DNA of 64,000 bases from Bryobacterales bacterium (GTDB lineage Bacteria; Acidobacteriota; Terriglobia; Bryobacterales; Bryobacteraceae): assembly GCA_016721425.1 (NCBI GenBank), contig JADKID010000041.1, forward strand, positions 186,001-250,000. The letters are read 5' to 3'. A program made the position numbers and the translations under genes. This document shows, in pieces, positions 42,516-52,398 of this stretch. The stretch's first letter is position 1. Each line of letters starts with the position of its first letter. The notes under the pieces are model-generated. The model had not been told where the DNA came from. It saw nothing but the letters and a program-made list of their open reading frames with translations, and did not search any database.

Positions 42516-45500
42516 GCTCATGTCGAAGTTGTCGTCATTGGACCAGTTCGTCGGCGCTGGATAGCTCACGTTCTTCCGGAAGGCATTGGCATAGGTCGCA
42601 TACATCACCGAAGCCGATTTGCTACCATGTCCCTCGGCGTTGTAGGCGACTGCAACGAAGTTGTGGCAGTTCGACGCGGCGTTGTAGAACGTCTGATGAT
42701 CCGCCCAGACGGTCCACCCGTCGGCACTTCCGATGCCCCAGAGGAGTGGCGGCCGAGGGGCGGCACAGTCCAGCCTGTTGATATGCTGTGCTCGCGTGTT
42801 GAAAAGGGTGGTGGTGTCGTCCATCTTATAGACGGTCGAGTAAGCAGAGGTATTCCCGGCCGTACCCATGACATTGATCGGCATGCGGGGAATCTTGAAC
42901 GCAGGCCTGTCACTGAACACCGCGGCAAACACAGAAGGCCGGTAGCTAGCGTAGGTGATAGATCCCCAGGCGCCCATTGAGTGCCCCGTGGCGTAGATCC
43001 GATTCGGGTCAGCCCCATACCGATTAATCACCCACGGCACAACGAAGTCGAGCTGGTTCTCAATGAAGTTCGAGAAATACGCTGTCGGTGCCACGTTGAA
43101 CGCTGTAGTATCCACCACTCCGAGCGGCCGTGATAGAGAACCCATCCAATCCATCTGTGTGCCCTTGGTCCCGTCCTTGGCCCACTGGTGGTCCTGCGGC
43201 ATCAGCAACAAGCTGTAGGGCGTGGAGGGGAAGGTGGAGAACGGGCCGTATGTAAGCTCGTGAGCGCCAACGCGGTACTCCGCTACTACGAACGCTTGCG
43301 GGATTCCCTGCTGCCAGCACATCGAACTGTATCCCCAGAAGTTCCAGACATCACCCTTCAATTTCGTTGGGCCGTGCGCCACCGGATCGTAAATCTGCCC
43401 GTCCGAGGCGTGGAGATCTACAAGCAAGGGCAGGCCCGTAACTCCGCTGATGGCGTACAGCGATGGGTTGCGCCCGCTATCGGTGGACGCAGCCTGCTGC
43501 ACTGGGGCGATTCCCGCAACCACCTCTGAGACTGAGGTGTTTGTCACGTTGTCCGGCGGCGAGACGGCGCTTTCTGAGCAACTCGAATCAGGGGCAACGG
43601 CGGACACACCCCAGTACGAGCTAGCCTCGCCGGTGGGCTTGTATGCCCAGGCTCCAGACCCTGTTGCCGATGGCGTTGTCGCCGGTGGGACGATGGACAT
43701 TGGTGACGATGCATTCGCCCGATAGGCCGCCGTCATGCCGCTGTAGGCGCCGGGGAAGTCGGGCCGCAACGCCGAGTTGTTGGGAATTCTCTCAGCAACC
43801 CGCGTGGCGCTAGCCCAGGAGGAGATGGGGCCAGTGGTCGAGCGGTAGACCCGGAACCGGCAACTGCCTGTACCGCAAGCTGTCACTGGGTCGGTCCAAG
43901 TCACAAACACTTGGCCGGCTCGGTAGAATGTCGCAATGTTGGTGGGGTGCGGACAGGCCTGGCCCGGAACGATCGCCGGCACAATTAGCAGGCTCACACT
44001 CCTCACGGACCCGTTAAAGGTCGCACTGAGCGTTGCTGTCGTGGGCGAGGTGACGGCAGTGGAGGGGACTGGGAAGGTGATTGTCGAAGCACCCGGAGGC
44101 AGGGTTGCCGTCAAAGGTGGTCGGAGCGAATCGACGGAAGTTGTGATTGGCACCACATACCCCGTGTCCGGCGCGGGTCCATCCAGCGTGAGTGTCGCCA
44201 TCGCCGGAGTGGCTCCGCCGGTGACAGTCGAGGGGCTGACGCTAAGAATCGACACCGCCGTAGGCTTCACATTGACGATGGCTGTCTTGACGGAGCCTTG
44301 GTAGACCGCCGAGAGGGTTACGGCCTTAGCTGACGACACAAATCCAGTGGGAACCGCGAATGCCGCCGATGCCGTCGCACCCGCGGAAATGTTCACCGCA
44401 ACAGGAGGCATGGCCGCTGGATCCGATGAGCTCAGCGCCACTACGGCTCCGCCGGGCGGGGCCGGTCCATCGAGGCTCACAGTCGCCCCAGCGATCGGCT
44501 TTCCGCCCGAGATCGGCGCGGCCGAAATCGAGAAGCCGCTCAGGGCGGTCGGCTTCAGCGTGAGGGTGGCGGTCTTGACGCTACCCGCGTACGACGCGCT
44601 GAGCATCACCGGCGTCACCGAAGCCGTAAAACCCGTCGGAATTGAGAAAGCCGGTGAGACGCTTGCTCCGGCCGGTACGAAAACCGTAGCGGGCGGAGTC
44701 GCGAGCGAGTTGGAGGAAGCGACAGACACGGTTACGCCAGCGGGCGGAGCGGGCCCGTCCAGACTGACTGTCGCGCCCGTCAGGGTCTTACCCCCCGCAA
44801 TCGGTGCAGCCGAAATTAACAATCCGTAAAGCCCCGTAGGTTTCAAGGGCACCGTCGTCGACTTAGAACTCCCGTTGTAGCTTGCCGTCAACACAATCGA
44901 AGTGGCTTTAGACACGAAGCCCGTACTCACGCTGAAGGCTGCGGAAGTCCACGCCCCGGCAGCCACCGCCACCGACGCGGGCGGCGCCAGCAGCGGATCG
45001 GAGGACGTCAGCGTAACTGTCGCCCCGCCGGGGGGCGCTGGTCCGTCGAGCATCACCGTCACGCCGCCAAGAGTCTTACCACCCGCAGCGGGCAGTCCCG
45101 GTACGGAAAGTGATATGACGCAGGTGACCTTCAGGTTGATGTTTTGAGACCTGGAGACACCTCCATATGTGGCGGTAATCGTGATCGCCTTTGCCGCCGG
45201 CACAATTCTGGTTGTGATCGAAAACGCGGGTGAAGCCGTAGCGCCTGCGGGCACGGTCACCGTCACCGGCGGTATCGCGTCAGGGTCGCTCGATGTCACA
45301 GAAACCACCGCTCCTCCGGCAGGCGCTGGACCGTCGAGAGTCACCGTGGCCCCAGTCAGGACCTTGCCACCCGTCAGCGGCGTTGTCGCAAATGTCAGGG
45401 CATACAGCGACGGAGGCTTGACCGTCAATATCACTGACTTGGCCACGCCATTCCACGTCGCCGTCAGGGTCACGGCCGTAGAGACTTGGACCGTCGAGGT

Positions 45501-48500
45501 CGTGATGTTGAATGTCGCGCAGGTGTTGGCTCCCGCCGGTATGGTCACCGAGGGAGGCGGAATGACAGCAGGCGAACTCGATGTCAGCGTGACCACCGCT
45601 CCGCCCTCAGCGGCCAAACCGTCAAGCAGAACCTTCGCTCCCGTGATGGTCTTCCCGGCGACGATGGTGGTCGGCGACAAGTAGAGACTGGAGAGCGAGG
45701 CCGGCCGCAGTGTCACGCTGGCCGACTTCGTCACTCCGTTGTAGCTGGCTGAGATGGTGGCCACTGTCTGGGTCGAGACGGCGGTGGTCGGCACGACGAA
45801 GTTCGCTGACCTCAGCGCACCCTCCGCCACCGTGATCGACACAGGCGGCATCACCGCCGGGATTGTAGACGACAGGGTGATGACCGCCCCTCCGGCCGGC
45901 GCCGGGCTGTCCAGGGTGACATAGCCCGTGGTGATGGGATTGCCACCGCCGAGCGATGTAGGGGTCAGAATCAGTGCGGAGAGTGCGGTTGGATTCACCG
46001 TCAGGTTGACCGTCTTCGAACTCCCGGCGTACGCCGCCGTGATCACGACAGCGCTGGATGTTGGGACGCGGCCCGCAGTGATTGTGAAGTTGACGAACGC
46101 CACGCCGCACGGAACAACAACCGACGCGGGGACCTGTGCCGCTTCGGGATTGGAACTGGTCAACGTCACCCTAGCCCCGTCCGGCGGTGCAATGGAATTT
46201 AGAGTCACACGGTTTGTCGTTGTCGTGGCGCCGCTACCGATCGCGGGAGCAGTCACCGTTACTGAGCTGATCTGAAAGGTGGTGACCGTCAGAGTGGCTT
46301 CCTTGCTGAGGCCTCCCAACAAGGCTCGAATCCTGACCTGCGAACTTCCCGGAACGGTCTTAGCAATTATCTGGAAATTCGCGGACTTGGTGGACCCTGG
46401 CGGCACGGTCACGGACGCTGGCGCCTGCGCCAGATTGGAGTCGGAACTGAACAACCCAAGCGTCAAGCCCTCGGGTCCGGCGGGCTTCGAAATCGTGGCG
46501 TAGTTCGTGGTCGATATCGCGCCTCCGGCGAGTATCGCGGGAGACAGAACTACCGCCGTCACGGCTCCTACCCGCACCATGCTCAGGTCCTTCGTTGATG
46601 TATTGCCGATACTCACAGTCACGCCCGTTCCGGGCGCCGCGCTGTACTCCGGCTTGCTGAGCTCTACGTTGTAGTCTCCTGCCGGCAATCCCTCAATTCG
46701 GTAGCTGCCGGTACTGTCCGTCACGCCGCCGGCCGAGAACTCATCGCTGAAGAGCACCACCTGGACCCCTGCCAATGGAAGTCCCGCCTCGTCCCTGACG
46801 TTGCCCTGGACCACGCCCATCGCCGGAAGGTCGAAGTTCTGGCTCATCGCGCCGGAAGATTCCAGCAGGACTCCGCTCACGGTCGTGGCAGAGCGCCCAA
46901 ACGCAGTCGCCAGTAAGGAATAGGTGGCCGACGGCGCCACAAAAGTGTAATAGCCGTTGGCGTCGGTCGCACCAGTCGCCCTCACCACACCTTCCGAGAT
47001 AGCTTGTACGACTGCGCCCGCCTGCGGCGCGCCCGAAGCGGTCACGTATCCGGAAAGTACGCCAGTGGCTATACCCGTTCGAATTCGAACGCTGCTATCG
47101 GCACCCTGCGGGATCACCACATCCATCCGAAGTGCGTCGCCGTTTGCAGGCTTGGCGGTGAGGCTATGCACTCCGGCCGGCAGATTGCTAAACCGGAACA
47201 GACCAGTCGAGTTGGTCGTTTGGCTCAAAGCGCCAACACTGAGGACCGCGCCGGCCAGCGGTGCCCCGGAGGCGTCCACCACTTGACCGCTAACGCCACC
47301 AGCGCTGGCGATCCGTAATTTGCCCGACAGCGCTCTCCATGCATTGATGCGACCGAAGCCATAGTACAGATCCCAACCGCCCAAGGCGATTGTGGAATCG
47401 GACGATGTCTCCAATCGCTGTGCAATCGCGTCCGCCGCCAAACCTGGCGACGCCTGCGCGATCAATCCCGCCAGCGCGGACACAAGCGCAGTGGAAGCGG
47501 ATGTGCCAGATAGTGCGCGGTATTGGGCGCCCGGGTAAGTTGAATTGACTCCCACCCCCGGCGCCATCACATCCAGCGACGGACCGTAGTTGGAGGACGG
47601 CGCCCTCACATCCGTGGAACCGGTCGCTCCCACACTGACGGCGAAGTTCGCGCCTGCCGGAAAGTAGAGCGCCGCGCTGTTGGCGTTGCCGGCCGCTGCC
47701 ACAACCACCGCGTCTCGCGACCACGCATAGTCCACCGCATCCTGCAGGAGTTGGGAGTAACCCGCTCCGCCCAGGCTCATCGAGATCACCCGGGCGCCGG
47801 CATCAGCCGCGGCCAGGATCGCATCGGCGATCACCATGTCGCTGCCAACGCCGTTGGCCTGCAACACCTTGTTAATCACCAACTCCGCCGGGAAACCCAA
47901 GGCTGCTACACCCCCCGAGTTTGCAGTCGCCGCAGCCACAATCCCCGCGATCTGAGTGCCGTGACCGTGATCATCCCGCCACGTACTCGCTGGCGCCGGG
48001 ATACTGGTGGCAAGCGGTCCGCGGCTCAGTTGGTACGAAATCTGCCCGCCGGACAGCGAGTCCTGAGACGCTCCTCCGGCATTGACAAAGTCCGGATGTG
48101 TCCAATCGACTCCACTATCCAGTACGGCAATCCGCACCCTTTTCCCGGACGGACCCGCAATTGGAAATCGCCCCGGAATCAGGCTCCAGGCATCTGCGGC
48201 CTGGAGCTTGGTCAGCCACCAGCTCGAAGAATAGAGAGCATCCGATGGCACAACGCCGGCAGCTGTCCGCATCCGGTGCGGCTCGACATAGACGACCAGC
48301 GGGCTATCAGCCAGAATCTTCGAGCTCGCCGCTTTCGTGCCGCTCGGCACTCTCAGCAAATACACCGGTAACTGCGTGAGCGAGGCCAGCTGCTCAGCAC
48401 TCACGTTCAAAGATTGGAGAACGGCGGAAAGCGGCACTCCCGCTTGCAGCCTGACGATGATTTCGTCAGGGACCACAAGTTCGCCCGGGCCTTCCTTGAT

Positions 48501-48569
48501 CTCAACGCCCGCACATAGAACCGGCATCGGGGCCAACACAAGAAACGCCAACCGCCTCATTTGCAGCAT
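42381..48569 (-). CDS. Giant secreted subtilase - repeat - esterase-like fusion protein
   Basis: A 2062-residue exported protein. A signal peptide (RRLAFLVLAPMPVLCAG) leads into a subtilisin-family domain: Asp near 151 in VLDSGVDWTHP, His near 199 in DDHGHGTQIAG, Ser near 354 in LSGTSAST. Three carboxypeptidase-regulatory-like beta domains follow (about 425-660), then nine tandem repeats of about 96 residues (about 663-1532). A FN3-like stretch and an alpha/beta-hydrolase domain come last, with the nucleophile in GHSMGAWGS (Ser about 1863), an ADGW Asp and an EGHGSKS His. The protease and esterase active sites both look complete. The 3' end appears frameshifted; see 42136-42515. Confidence 0.9.
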   Translation of the reverse strand: MLQMRRLAFLVLAPMPVLCAGVEIKEGPGELVVPDEIIVRLQAGVPLSAVLQSLNVSAEQLASLTQLPVYLLRVPSGTKAASSKILADSPLVVYVEPHRMRTAAGVVPSDALYSSSWWLTKLQAADAWSLIPGRFPIAGPSGKRVRIAVLDSGVDWTHPDFVNAGGASQDSLSGGQISYQLSRGPLATSIPAPASTWRDDHGHGTQIAGIVAAATANSGGVAALGFPAELVINKVLQANGVGSDMVIADAILAAADAGARVISMSLGGAGYSQLLQDAVDYAWSRDAVVVAAAGNANSAALYFPAGANFAVSVGATGSTDVRAPSSNYGPSLDVMAPGVGVNSTYPGAQYRALSGTSASTALVSALAGLIAQASPGLAADAIAQRLETSSDSTIALGGWDLYYGFGRINAWRALSGKLRIASAGGVSGQVVDASGAPLAGAVLSVGALSQTTNSTGLFRFSNLPAGVHSLTAKPANGDALRMDVVIPQGADSSVRIRTGIATGVLSGYVTASGAPQAGAVVQAISEGVVRATGATDANGYYTFVAPSATYSLLATAFGRSATTVSGVLLESSGAMSQNFDLPAMGVVQGNVRDEAGLPLAGVQVVLFSDEFSAGGVTDSTGSYRIEGLPAGDYNVELSKPEYSAAPGTGVTVSIGNTSTKDLSMVRVGAVTAVVLSPAILAGGAISTTNYATISKPAGPEGLTLGLFSSDSNLAQAPASVTVPPGSTKSANFQIIAKTVPGSSQVRIRALLGGLSKEATLTVTTFQISSVTVTAPAIGSGATTTTNRVTLNSIAPPDGARVTLTSSNPEAAQVPASVVVPCGVAFVNFTITAGRVPTSSAVVITAAYAGSSKTVNLTVNPTALSALILTPTSLGGGNPITTGYVTLDSPAPAGGAVITLSSTIPAVMPPVSITVAEGALRSANFVVPTTAVSTQTVATISASYNGVTKSASVTLRPASLSSLYLSPTTIVAGKTITGAKVLLDGLAAEGGAVVTLTSSSPAVIPPPSVTIPAGANTCATFNITTSTVQVSTAVTLTATWNGVAKSVILTVKPPSLYALTFATTPLTGGKVLTGATVTLDGPAPAGGAVVSVTSSDPDAIPPVTVTVPAGATASPAFSITTRIVPAAKAITITATYGGVSRSQNINLKVTCVISLSVPGLPAAGGKTLGGVTVMLDGPAPPGGATVTLTSSDPLLAPPASVAVAAGAWTSAAFSVSTGFVSKATSIVLTASYNGSSKSTTVPLKPTGLYGLLISAAPIAGGKTLTGATVSLDGPAPPAGVTVSVASSNSLATPPATVFVPAGASVSPAFSIPTGFTASVTPVMLSASYAGSVKTATLTLKPTALSGFSISAAPISGGKPIAGATVSLDGPAPPGGAVVALSSSDPAAMPPVAVNISAGATASAAFAVPTGFVSSAKAVTLSAVYQGSVKTAIVNVKPTAVSILSVSPSTVTGGATPAMATLTLDGPAPDTGYVVPITTSVDSLRPPLTATLPPGASTITFPVPSTAVTSPTTATLSATFNGSVRSVSLLIVPAIVPGQACPHPTNIATFYRAGQVFVTWTDPVTACGTGSCRFRVYRSTTGPISSWASATRVAERIPNNSALRPDFPGAYSGMTAAYRANASSPMSIVPPATTPSATGSGAWAYKPTGEASSYWGVSAVAPDSSCSESAVSPPDNVTNTSVSEVVAGIAPVQQAASTDSGRNPSLYAISGVTGLPLLVDLHASDGQIYDPVAHGPTKLKGDVWNFWGYSSMCWQQGIPQAFVVAEYRVGAHELTYGPFSTFPSTPYSLLLMPQDHQWAKDGTKGTQMDWMGSLSRPLGVVDTTAFNVAPTAYFSNFIENQLDFVVPWVINRYGADPNRIYATGHSMGAWGSITYASYRPSVFAAVFSDRPAFKIPRMPINVMGTAGNTSAYSTVYKMDDTTTLFNTRAQHINRLDCAAPRPPLLWGIGSADGWTVWADHQTFYNAASNCHNFVAVAYNAEGHGSKSASVMYATYANAFRKNVSYPAPTNWSNDDNFDMSGRRDGVRPKGLALASARTAAGVGHPRMARRPTRRLTPIRLGVSS
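43975..46583 (-). repeat. Nine tandem about 96-residue protein repeats
   Basis: In-frame repeats within the subtilase fusion, each with the pattern GG-(K/N)xxTG-V-L-GPAP-GG, SSDPxxxPP, VTVPAGA, and a closing TATYNG-KSxxLxVKP. Repeats five to eight are the most alike. They probably form a row of Ig-like beta domains that separate protease and esterase. Confidence 0.85.
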
Positions 48570-48702
48570 TACTCCTCCAGAACTCCTTGGGATGCTGCTC
48601 TACAGTTGGCTGAAATCTCGTTCGGCTATTGGTTGAGAGAATCATACCTGAAAAGCTGTTGTTGTGTCGAACCCCGCCGCCGCACCCCGCTTCGCGCCTT
48701 CC

Positions 48703-49458
48703 TCACTCCCCCCGCAGATACCCCCAGTACCGCTCCGGCGCCTCCAGCATCCTCCGCGTGATCTGATAATGCGACGTCTCCCGCAACTCCACTCGCGGCA
48801 GCCGCGCATCGTCAAACGACACAATCGTTGCCCCCGGAAACGTCAGCAATATCGGAGAATGCGTCGCAATCACAAACTGCGACGCCCCCGCCCCCACCAG
48901 GTCGCTCATGATCGCCAGCAACCCCAACTGCCTCTGCGGCGATAACGCGGACTCCGGCTCGTCCAGAAAGTACAGCCCCTCCCCAACCCGGTTCCCGATG
49001 ATGTCCAGAAACGCCTCTCCATGCGACCGCGCATGCAGAGACCCCCCGCCATACCGCGCATACGGATCGCCAATGAACCACGGGTCCTTCGCCCTCGCAT
49101 CCAGCAGCGAAGCGAAATGCGCCTCAAACTCCGCCCGAAAGAAATACCCGTCCCGCGGATGACGCCTCATACTCAGCCGCAGCGCCCGGCTCAGCGCGCT
49201 GTCCTCCTCCGGGCCGTGCGCGCCACCCAGTTCGTTCCGTCCCCCACCCGAAACCGGAAACCGGCACGACACCGCCAGCGCCTCCAGCAGCGTTGACTTC
49301 CCCGTCCCGTTCTCCCCCACGAAAAACGTCACCGGCGTCGAAAATCTCAGCGCCAGCCCCTCCACGAAAGGCAGAGAAAACGGAAACGGCCGCTCCGCCG
49401 GAATTCGCTCTTCCACAATCCGCACATCGCTCAAATACACCCAACCGTCGCCGCTCAT
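48703..49458 (-). CDS. AAA/ABC-like ATPase
   Basis: A 251-residue ATPase of the AAA_21/RecF-like group. The Walker A motif is FVGENGTGKSTLLEAL, the signature-like ALSPQRQLGLL follows YFLDEPESALSP (Walker B with a Glu), and ATHSP holds the His of the switch. Such proteins often partner a nuclease or act alone in DNA repair or defence; here the following gene on the strand is a DUF1801 protein upstream of it. No nuclease domain is present. Confidence 0.85.
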   Translation of the reverse strand: MSGDGWVYLSDVRIVEERIPAERPFPFSLPFVEGLALRFSTPVTFFVGENGTGKSTLLEALAVSCRFPVSGGGRNELGGAHGPEEDSALSRALRLSMRRHPRDGYFFRAEFEAHFASLLDARAKDPWFIGDPYARYGGGSLHARSHGEAFLDIIGNRVGEGLYFLDEPESALSPQRQLGLLAIMSDLVGAGASQFVIATHSPILLTFPGATIVSFDDARLPRVELRETSHYQITRRMLEAPERYWGYLRGE

Positions 49459-49467
49459 GACCCCGGC

Positions 49468-49872
49468 CTACTTCTTCTTCACCCGGGCCGCCTCGTTCGC
49501 TACCGCCGCGCGCCGGACCAGCTCCTGCAACGCCGCCTCATTCAGCCTCTCCCCCTCCCGCATGTCGATCGCCCGCCGCACATTCCCCTCCAGGCTCGAG
49601 TTGAAAAGCCCCGCCGGATCCTCCAGCATCGCCCCCCGCGCAAACGTCAACTTCACCACGCTCTTGTACGTCTCGCCCGTGCAAATGATCCCCGCGTGCT
49701 CCCAGACCGGCACCCCGCGCCACTTCCACTCCTCCACCACCTCCACGCCAGCCCCCAGGATCAGCGCCCGCACCCGCGCCAGCGTCTCCCCCCGCCAATC
49801 ACCCAGTTCTGCGATCCGTCCGTCAATCAACTGCGACGGATTCTCCCCACCCTGCGCCTTCTTCATCGTCAT
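49468..49872 (-). CDS. DUF1801-family protein
   Basis: A 134-residue protein matching DUF1801: LIDGRIAELGDWRGETLARV, VEEWKWRGVPVWEHAGIIC, YKSVVKLTFARGA and GNVRRAIDMREGE. The fold is helix-strand; biological role unknown. The gene ends 10 bases before the ATPase gene on the same strand, so the two are probably co-transcribed. Confidence 0.85.
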   Translation of the reverse strand: MTMKKAQGGENPSQLIDGRIAELGDWRGETLARVRALILGAGVEVVEEWKWRGVPVWEHAGIICTGETYKSVVKLTFARGAMLEDPAGLFNSSLEGNVRRAIDMREGERLNEAALQELVRRAAVANEAARVKKK

Positions 49873-49991
49873 CCATCCCCCCACTGTCCTTGCTCTTACA
49901 GCGCGAAATCGTTTATCAATATACTACGCCGCCCATATGCGGCATCGTCTCGCGGCCCCCCGCCTGCGGGACCGCTCAAGGAGTTTTACTA

Positions 49992-50372
49992 ATGAAACTA
50001 GGCATTTTCGCCCTGCTTCTCGTTGCCTTCGCCGCCCCTGCCATGCCCGCCGCCGCCGACCCCCAACTCACCGGCAAGTGGACCATCCACTACTTCATCG
50101 GCGGCCAGGAAGGCGATTTTGCCTGCACCTTCACGCAGAAGGAAAAGGATGTCGCCGGTTCCTGCGCCGGTACCCAGGGCCAGGCCACCTTCGAAATCAC
50201 CGGCAAACTCGATGGCCCCGCCGTCACCCTCCAACACAAGGTCGAATACAACGGCGACCAGTTGACCCTCACCTACACCGGCAAGGCCGAATCCGCCGAA
50301 AAGATCGCCGGCAGTGTCTCCGTAGCCCCCATCGGCGTCGACGGAGATTTCACCCTCGCCCCTACCAAGTAG
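49992..50372 (+). CDS. Small exported protein, unknown function
   Basis: A 126-residue protein: signal peptide (FALLLVAFAAPAMPAAA), then a beta-rich domain with repeated strands (TGKWTIHYFIGGQEGDFAC, DVAGSCAGTQG, FEITGKLDG, LTLTYTGKAES). It resembles the small lipocalin-like proteins often found in soil acidobacteria. Two Cys could form a disulfide. AAGGAG lies eight bases before ATG. Confidence 0.75.
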   Translation: MKLGIFALLLVAFAAPAMPAAADPQLTGKWTIHYFIGGQEGDFACTFTQKEKDVAGSCAGTQGQATFEITGKLDGPAVTLQHKVEYNGDQLTLTYTGKAESAEKIAGSVSVAPIGVDGDFTLAPTK

Positions 50373-50760
50373 CCCGCGCCCCAAGCCCGGTCCGGCCCCC
50401 CCGCCGGACCGCGCCCCGCTTCAATCGCAGGACAGTAGCTTCGAGTCCTTCCTGTTATGATCTCCCACTAGGTGTAGCCATCGCCGTCCACAATGCTGAT
50501 CTCAGTGGCAACTTCCGGGTTGCCGACGATCCGCTCGCCGCAATCTCCCACAACGCCGTTTCGGACCCGTGGAGACCGTAACTCTACACTCTGCCTTTCC
50601 CGCGATCTATCGGTATGGAAGGCCGTGAAGCCATTCCTTAGTAAGCACGATTGACCTTGTCCACATCGGAGCGGGTTCTGGTCTCATAATTGAGCGAGAT
50701 ATGCCTGTCCACGAGGTTCTCCCCACGCCGGATCTGAATTCCTACGGCAGCGAGCGTTTC
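50373..50760. other. Gene-poor stretch
   Basis: About 390 bases with no supported gene. A weak in-frame extension of the next gene begins at an ATG at 50701. No repeat or RNA was recognised. Confidence 0.5.
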
Positions 50761-51368
50761 ATGTTCGGCGATCGTTGGCGCTTCGGCATTGAATGCGAAG
50801 TCCAAAACTGTGAGCTTGACCCGTGGGGATCTCCTGAACCATACGGATCGTTATGGCTGTGGGGGGGGCCGGACAGTTGATCGGAAACTCCGGCGCTGCG
50901 GAACAACTAGTCCACGGGTTCAGCCCACTCGACGCGGTAAGAATCGACGCCGGAAATAGGAGATCCTCCGAAGTTCCGGGCACAACCAATCTTGACAAAC
51001 TGGACTTCATCATTTGGGTAGGGTTCGGCGACGATGAGGACTTCGACATTGCGAAATGGGGGCTTCAAAAAATCGGGCACGCACGGAAGTTTGATGTGCA
51101 GTGTTTTGAGTTGTTTCCTCGCGGATATTCGCCCTTTCAAGACGGATGGGAAGCCGTGCTACTCGATGACGGTCAACGGGAAACACTAGTCTGGCGCCAG
51201 TGGCGCGAAGATGTGGGCGAGACTCACGAATTGTCTCTCCCTCAAGGTGAGTTCACTTCTGTGATCGCGCTAGCAACCGACTGGTTCAGTGCCTTGCACC
51301 GGAGTCGGCTAGCAACAGTGGAAAGAACGCCGGACGAGAAACCGGGGCTCGTGCATCGGGTCAGATAG
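50761..51368 (+). pseudogene. Imm42-like protein gene interrupted at a run of eight G
   Basis: From ATG 50761 the frame reads MFGDRWRFGIECEVQN and PYGSLWLWGG, then stops just after a run of eight G at 50861-50868. One base longer, the same strand would continue GQLIGNSGAAEQLVHG, DFIIWVGFGDDEDFD, GWEAVLLDDGQRETLVWR and SVIALATDWFSAL to a stop at 51366-51368, giving about 202 residues. The overall pattern is like the Imm42 immunity family that counters polymorphic toxins; this assignment is tentative. The G run may be a sequencing error, a lesion or a phase-variable switch. Confidence 0.5.
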
Positions 51369-51376
51369 CAATGAAT

Positions 51377-51760
51377 CTACTTTGCCAGCGATAACTCGCG
51401 CAAAGTCGCGAAGGGTACAGCTACGCTAACGGTTCCGGTCCGGAAGTCCCGTTCTGGGAAGTCAGTCCCGAAAACGCCCCTGCCTACCTTGATCCACCCG
51501 TCCCTGTAGCCCAAGTCCCACAGGTCCCATCTCCGAATTGCTCCTGGATGATGCGCCATCCGGAAGTTGAATACAACTCCGAACCGGTCGCTGGATGGCC
51601 GAGCACTAGCCGCGAGGTCGAGTATGCCGGAGGTGACGGACATTGTTGTGTCGAAACGGCGCCACGTGTTTTCAAGCACTGAGACGCAAACGCATTCGAA
51701 GTCCGTCCAGGGTGCGGATGCAATTCGCAAGCCGCTCGCCCGGCCTGGCCGAGACCTCAA
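51377..51760 (-). CDS. Hypothetical protein next to vapC
   Basis: A 127-residue frame. The second half (VVFNFRMAHHPGAIRRWDLW, then GYRDGWIKVGRGVFGTDFPE) is protein-like, while the first 40 residues are not convincing and overlap vapC's end. I do not recognise a family. It is convergent with the Imm42-like gene, ending nine bases from it. It may be a fragment. Confidence 0.35.
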   Translation of the reverse strand: MRSRPGRASGLRIASAPWTDFECVCVSVLENTWRRFDTTMSVTSGILDLAASARPSSDRFGVVFNFRMAHHPGAIRRWDLWDLGYRDGWIKVGRGVFGTDFPERDFRTGTVSVAVPFATLRELSLAK

Positions 51761-52167
51761 CCGACGAATGGATCGACGATCCGCACGCCGGCGTTCACAA
51801 AGTCAGAACGGTTTCGCGTGACCACCGCCAGACCGTGGACAACTGCTGTCGCCGCGATGAGGCTATCCTTGATCGGCATCGCTTTTCCGGTGGCGCGAAG
51901 CCGCGCCAGCAACTCCGCCCACTTCAGGCCCGTGTCCACGTCCCAGGGTAGACAATGAAGACGCCCCGCCCCCGCGTCAAACCAGCGTTCGAGCGAGGTC
52001 CGCTTCCTGCCCTGGGGCAGGATGAGAATCCCGAATCGCAGTTCGCCCAGAATGACCGGATCGACGGCGATCTCTCGCTCATGGGCGCGAAGCCACTCCA
52101 CCACTCGCGGGTCGGGCGTTGGCTTCGTCGGCTCGCTCAGTACGTTCGCGTCAACCAGGTATTTCAC
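51757..52167 (-). CDS. vapC: VapC-family PIN-domain toxin
   Basis: A 136-residue PIN-domain RNase. Conserved acidic residues are Asp6 in YLVDANVLSE, a Glu in VILGELRFGI, an Asp in MPIKDSLIAATAV, and Asn/Asp near VVTRNRSDF. In the family these form the metal site that cuts tRNA or rRNA. Intact and overlapping its antitoxin gene by four bases. Confidence 0.92.
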   Translation of the reverse strand: MKYLVDANVLSEPTKPTPDPRVVEWLRAHEREIAVDPVILGELRFGILILPQGRKRTSLERWFDAGAGRLHCLPWDVDTGLKWAELLARLRATGKAMPIKDSLIAATAVVHGLAVVTRNRSDFVNAGVRIVDPFVG

Positions 52168-52394
52168 AGCACATCCGTGGACTCAGAGTCGATCCGTACG
52201 AAAAAGTCCTTTTGCGGACAGGCGAACAGCCAGTCGATGGCGCCCTCGTTCTTCGGAGCCGCACGGCGAACCAGCCGATAGTCCCCACGATCAAGACGCT
52301 CGACGTCAAACTCCTGCCCAGGTTCGACACCGTCCATCTGCCGGAACTGTGCCGGCAGGACGATCTGGCCCTTGGAAGAGACGGTGGTCTTCAT
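52164..52394 (-). CDS. vapB: VapB/AbrB-type antitoxin
   Basis: A 76-residue protein: MKTTVSSKGQIVLPAQFR is the AbrB swapped-hairpin DNA-binding fold, followed by a GQEFDVERLDRGDYRLVRR strand, and a C-terminal tail that should wrap VapC. It overlaps vapC and has a perfect dyad four bases before its ATG, expected for autorepression. Confidence 0.9.
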   Translation of the reverse strand: MKTTVSSKGQIVLPAQFRQMDGVEPGQEFDVERLDRGDYRLVRRAAPKNEGAIDWLFACPQKDFFVRIDSESTDVL

Positions 52395-52398
52395 GCTG

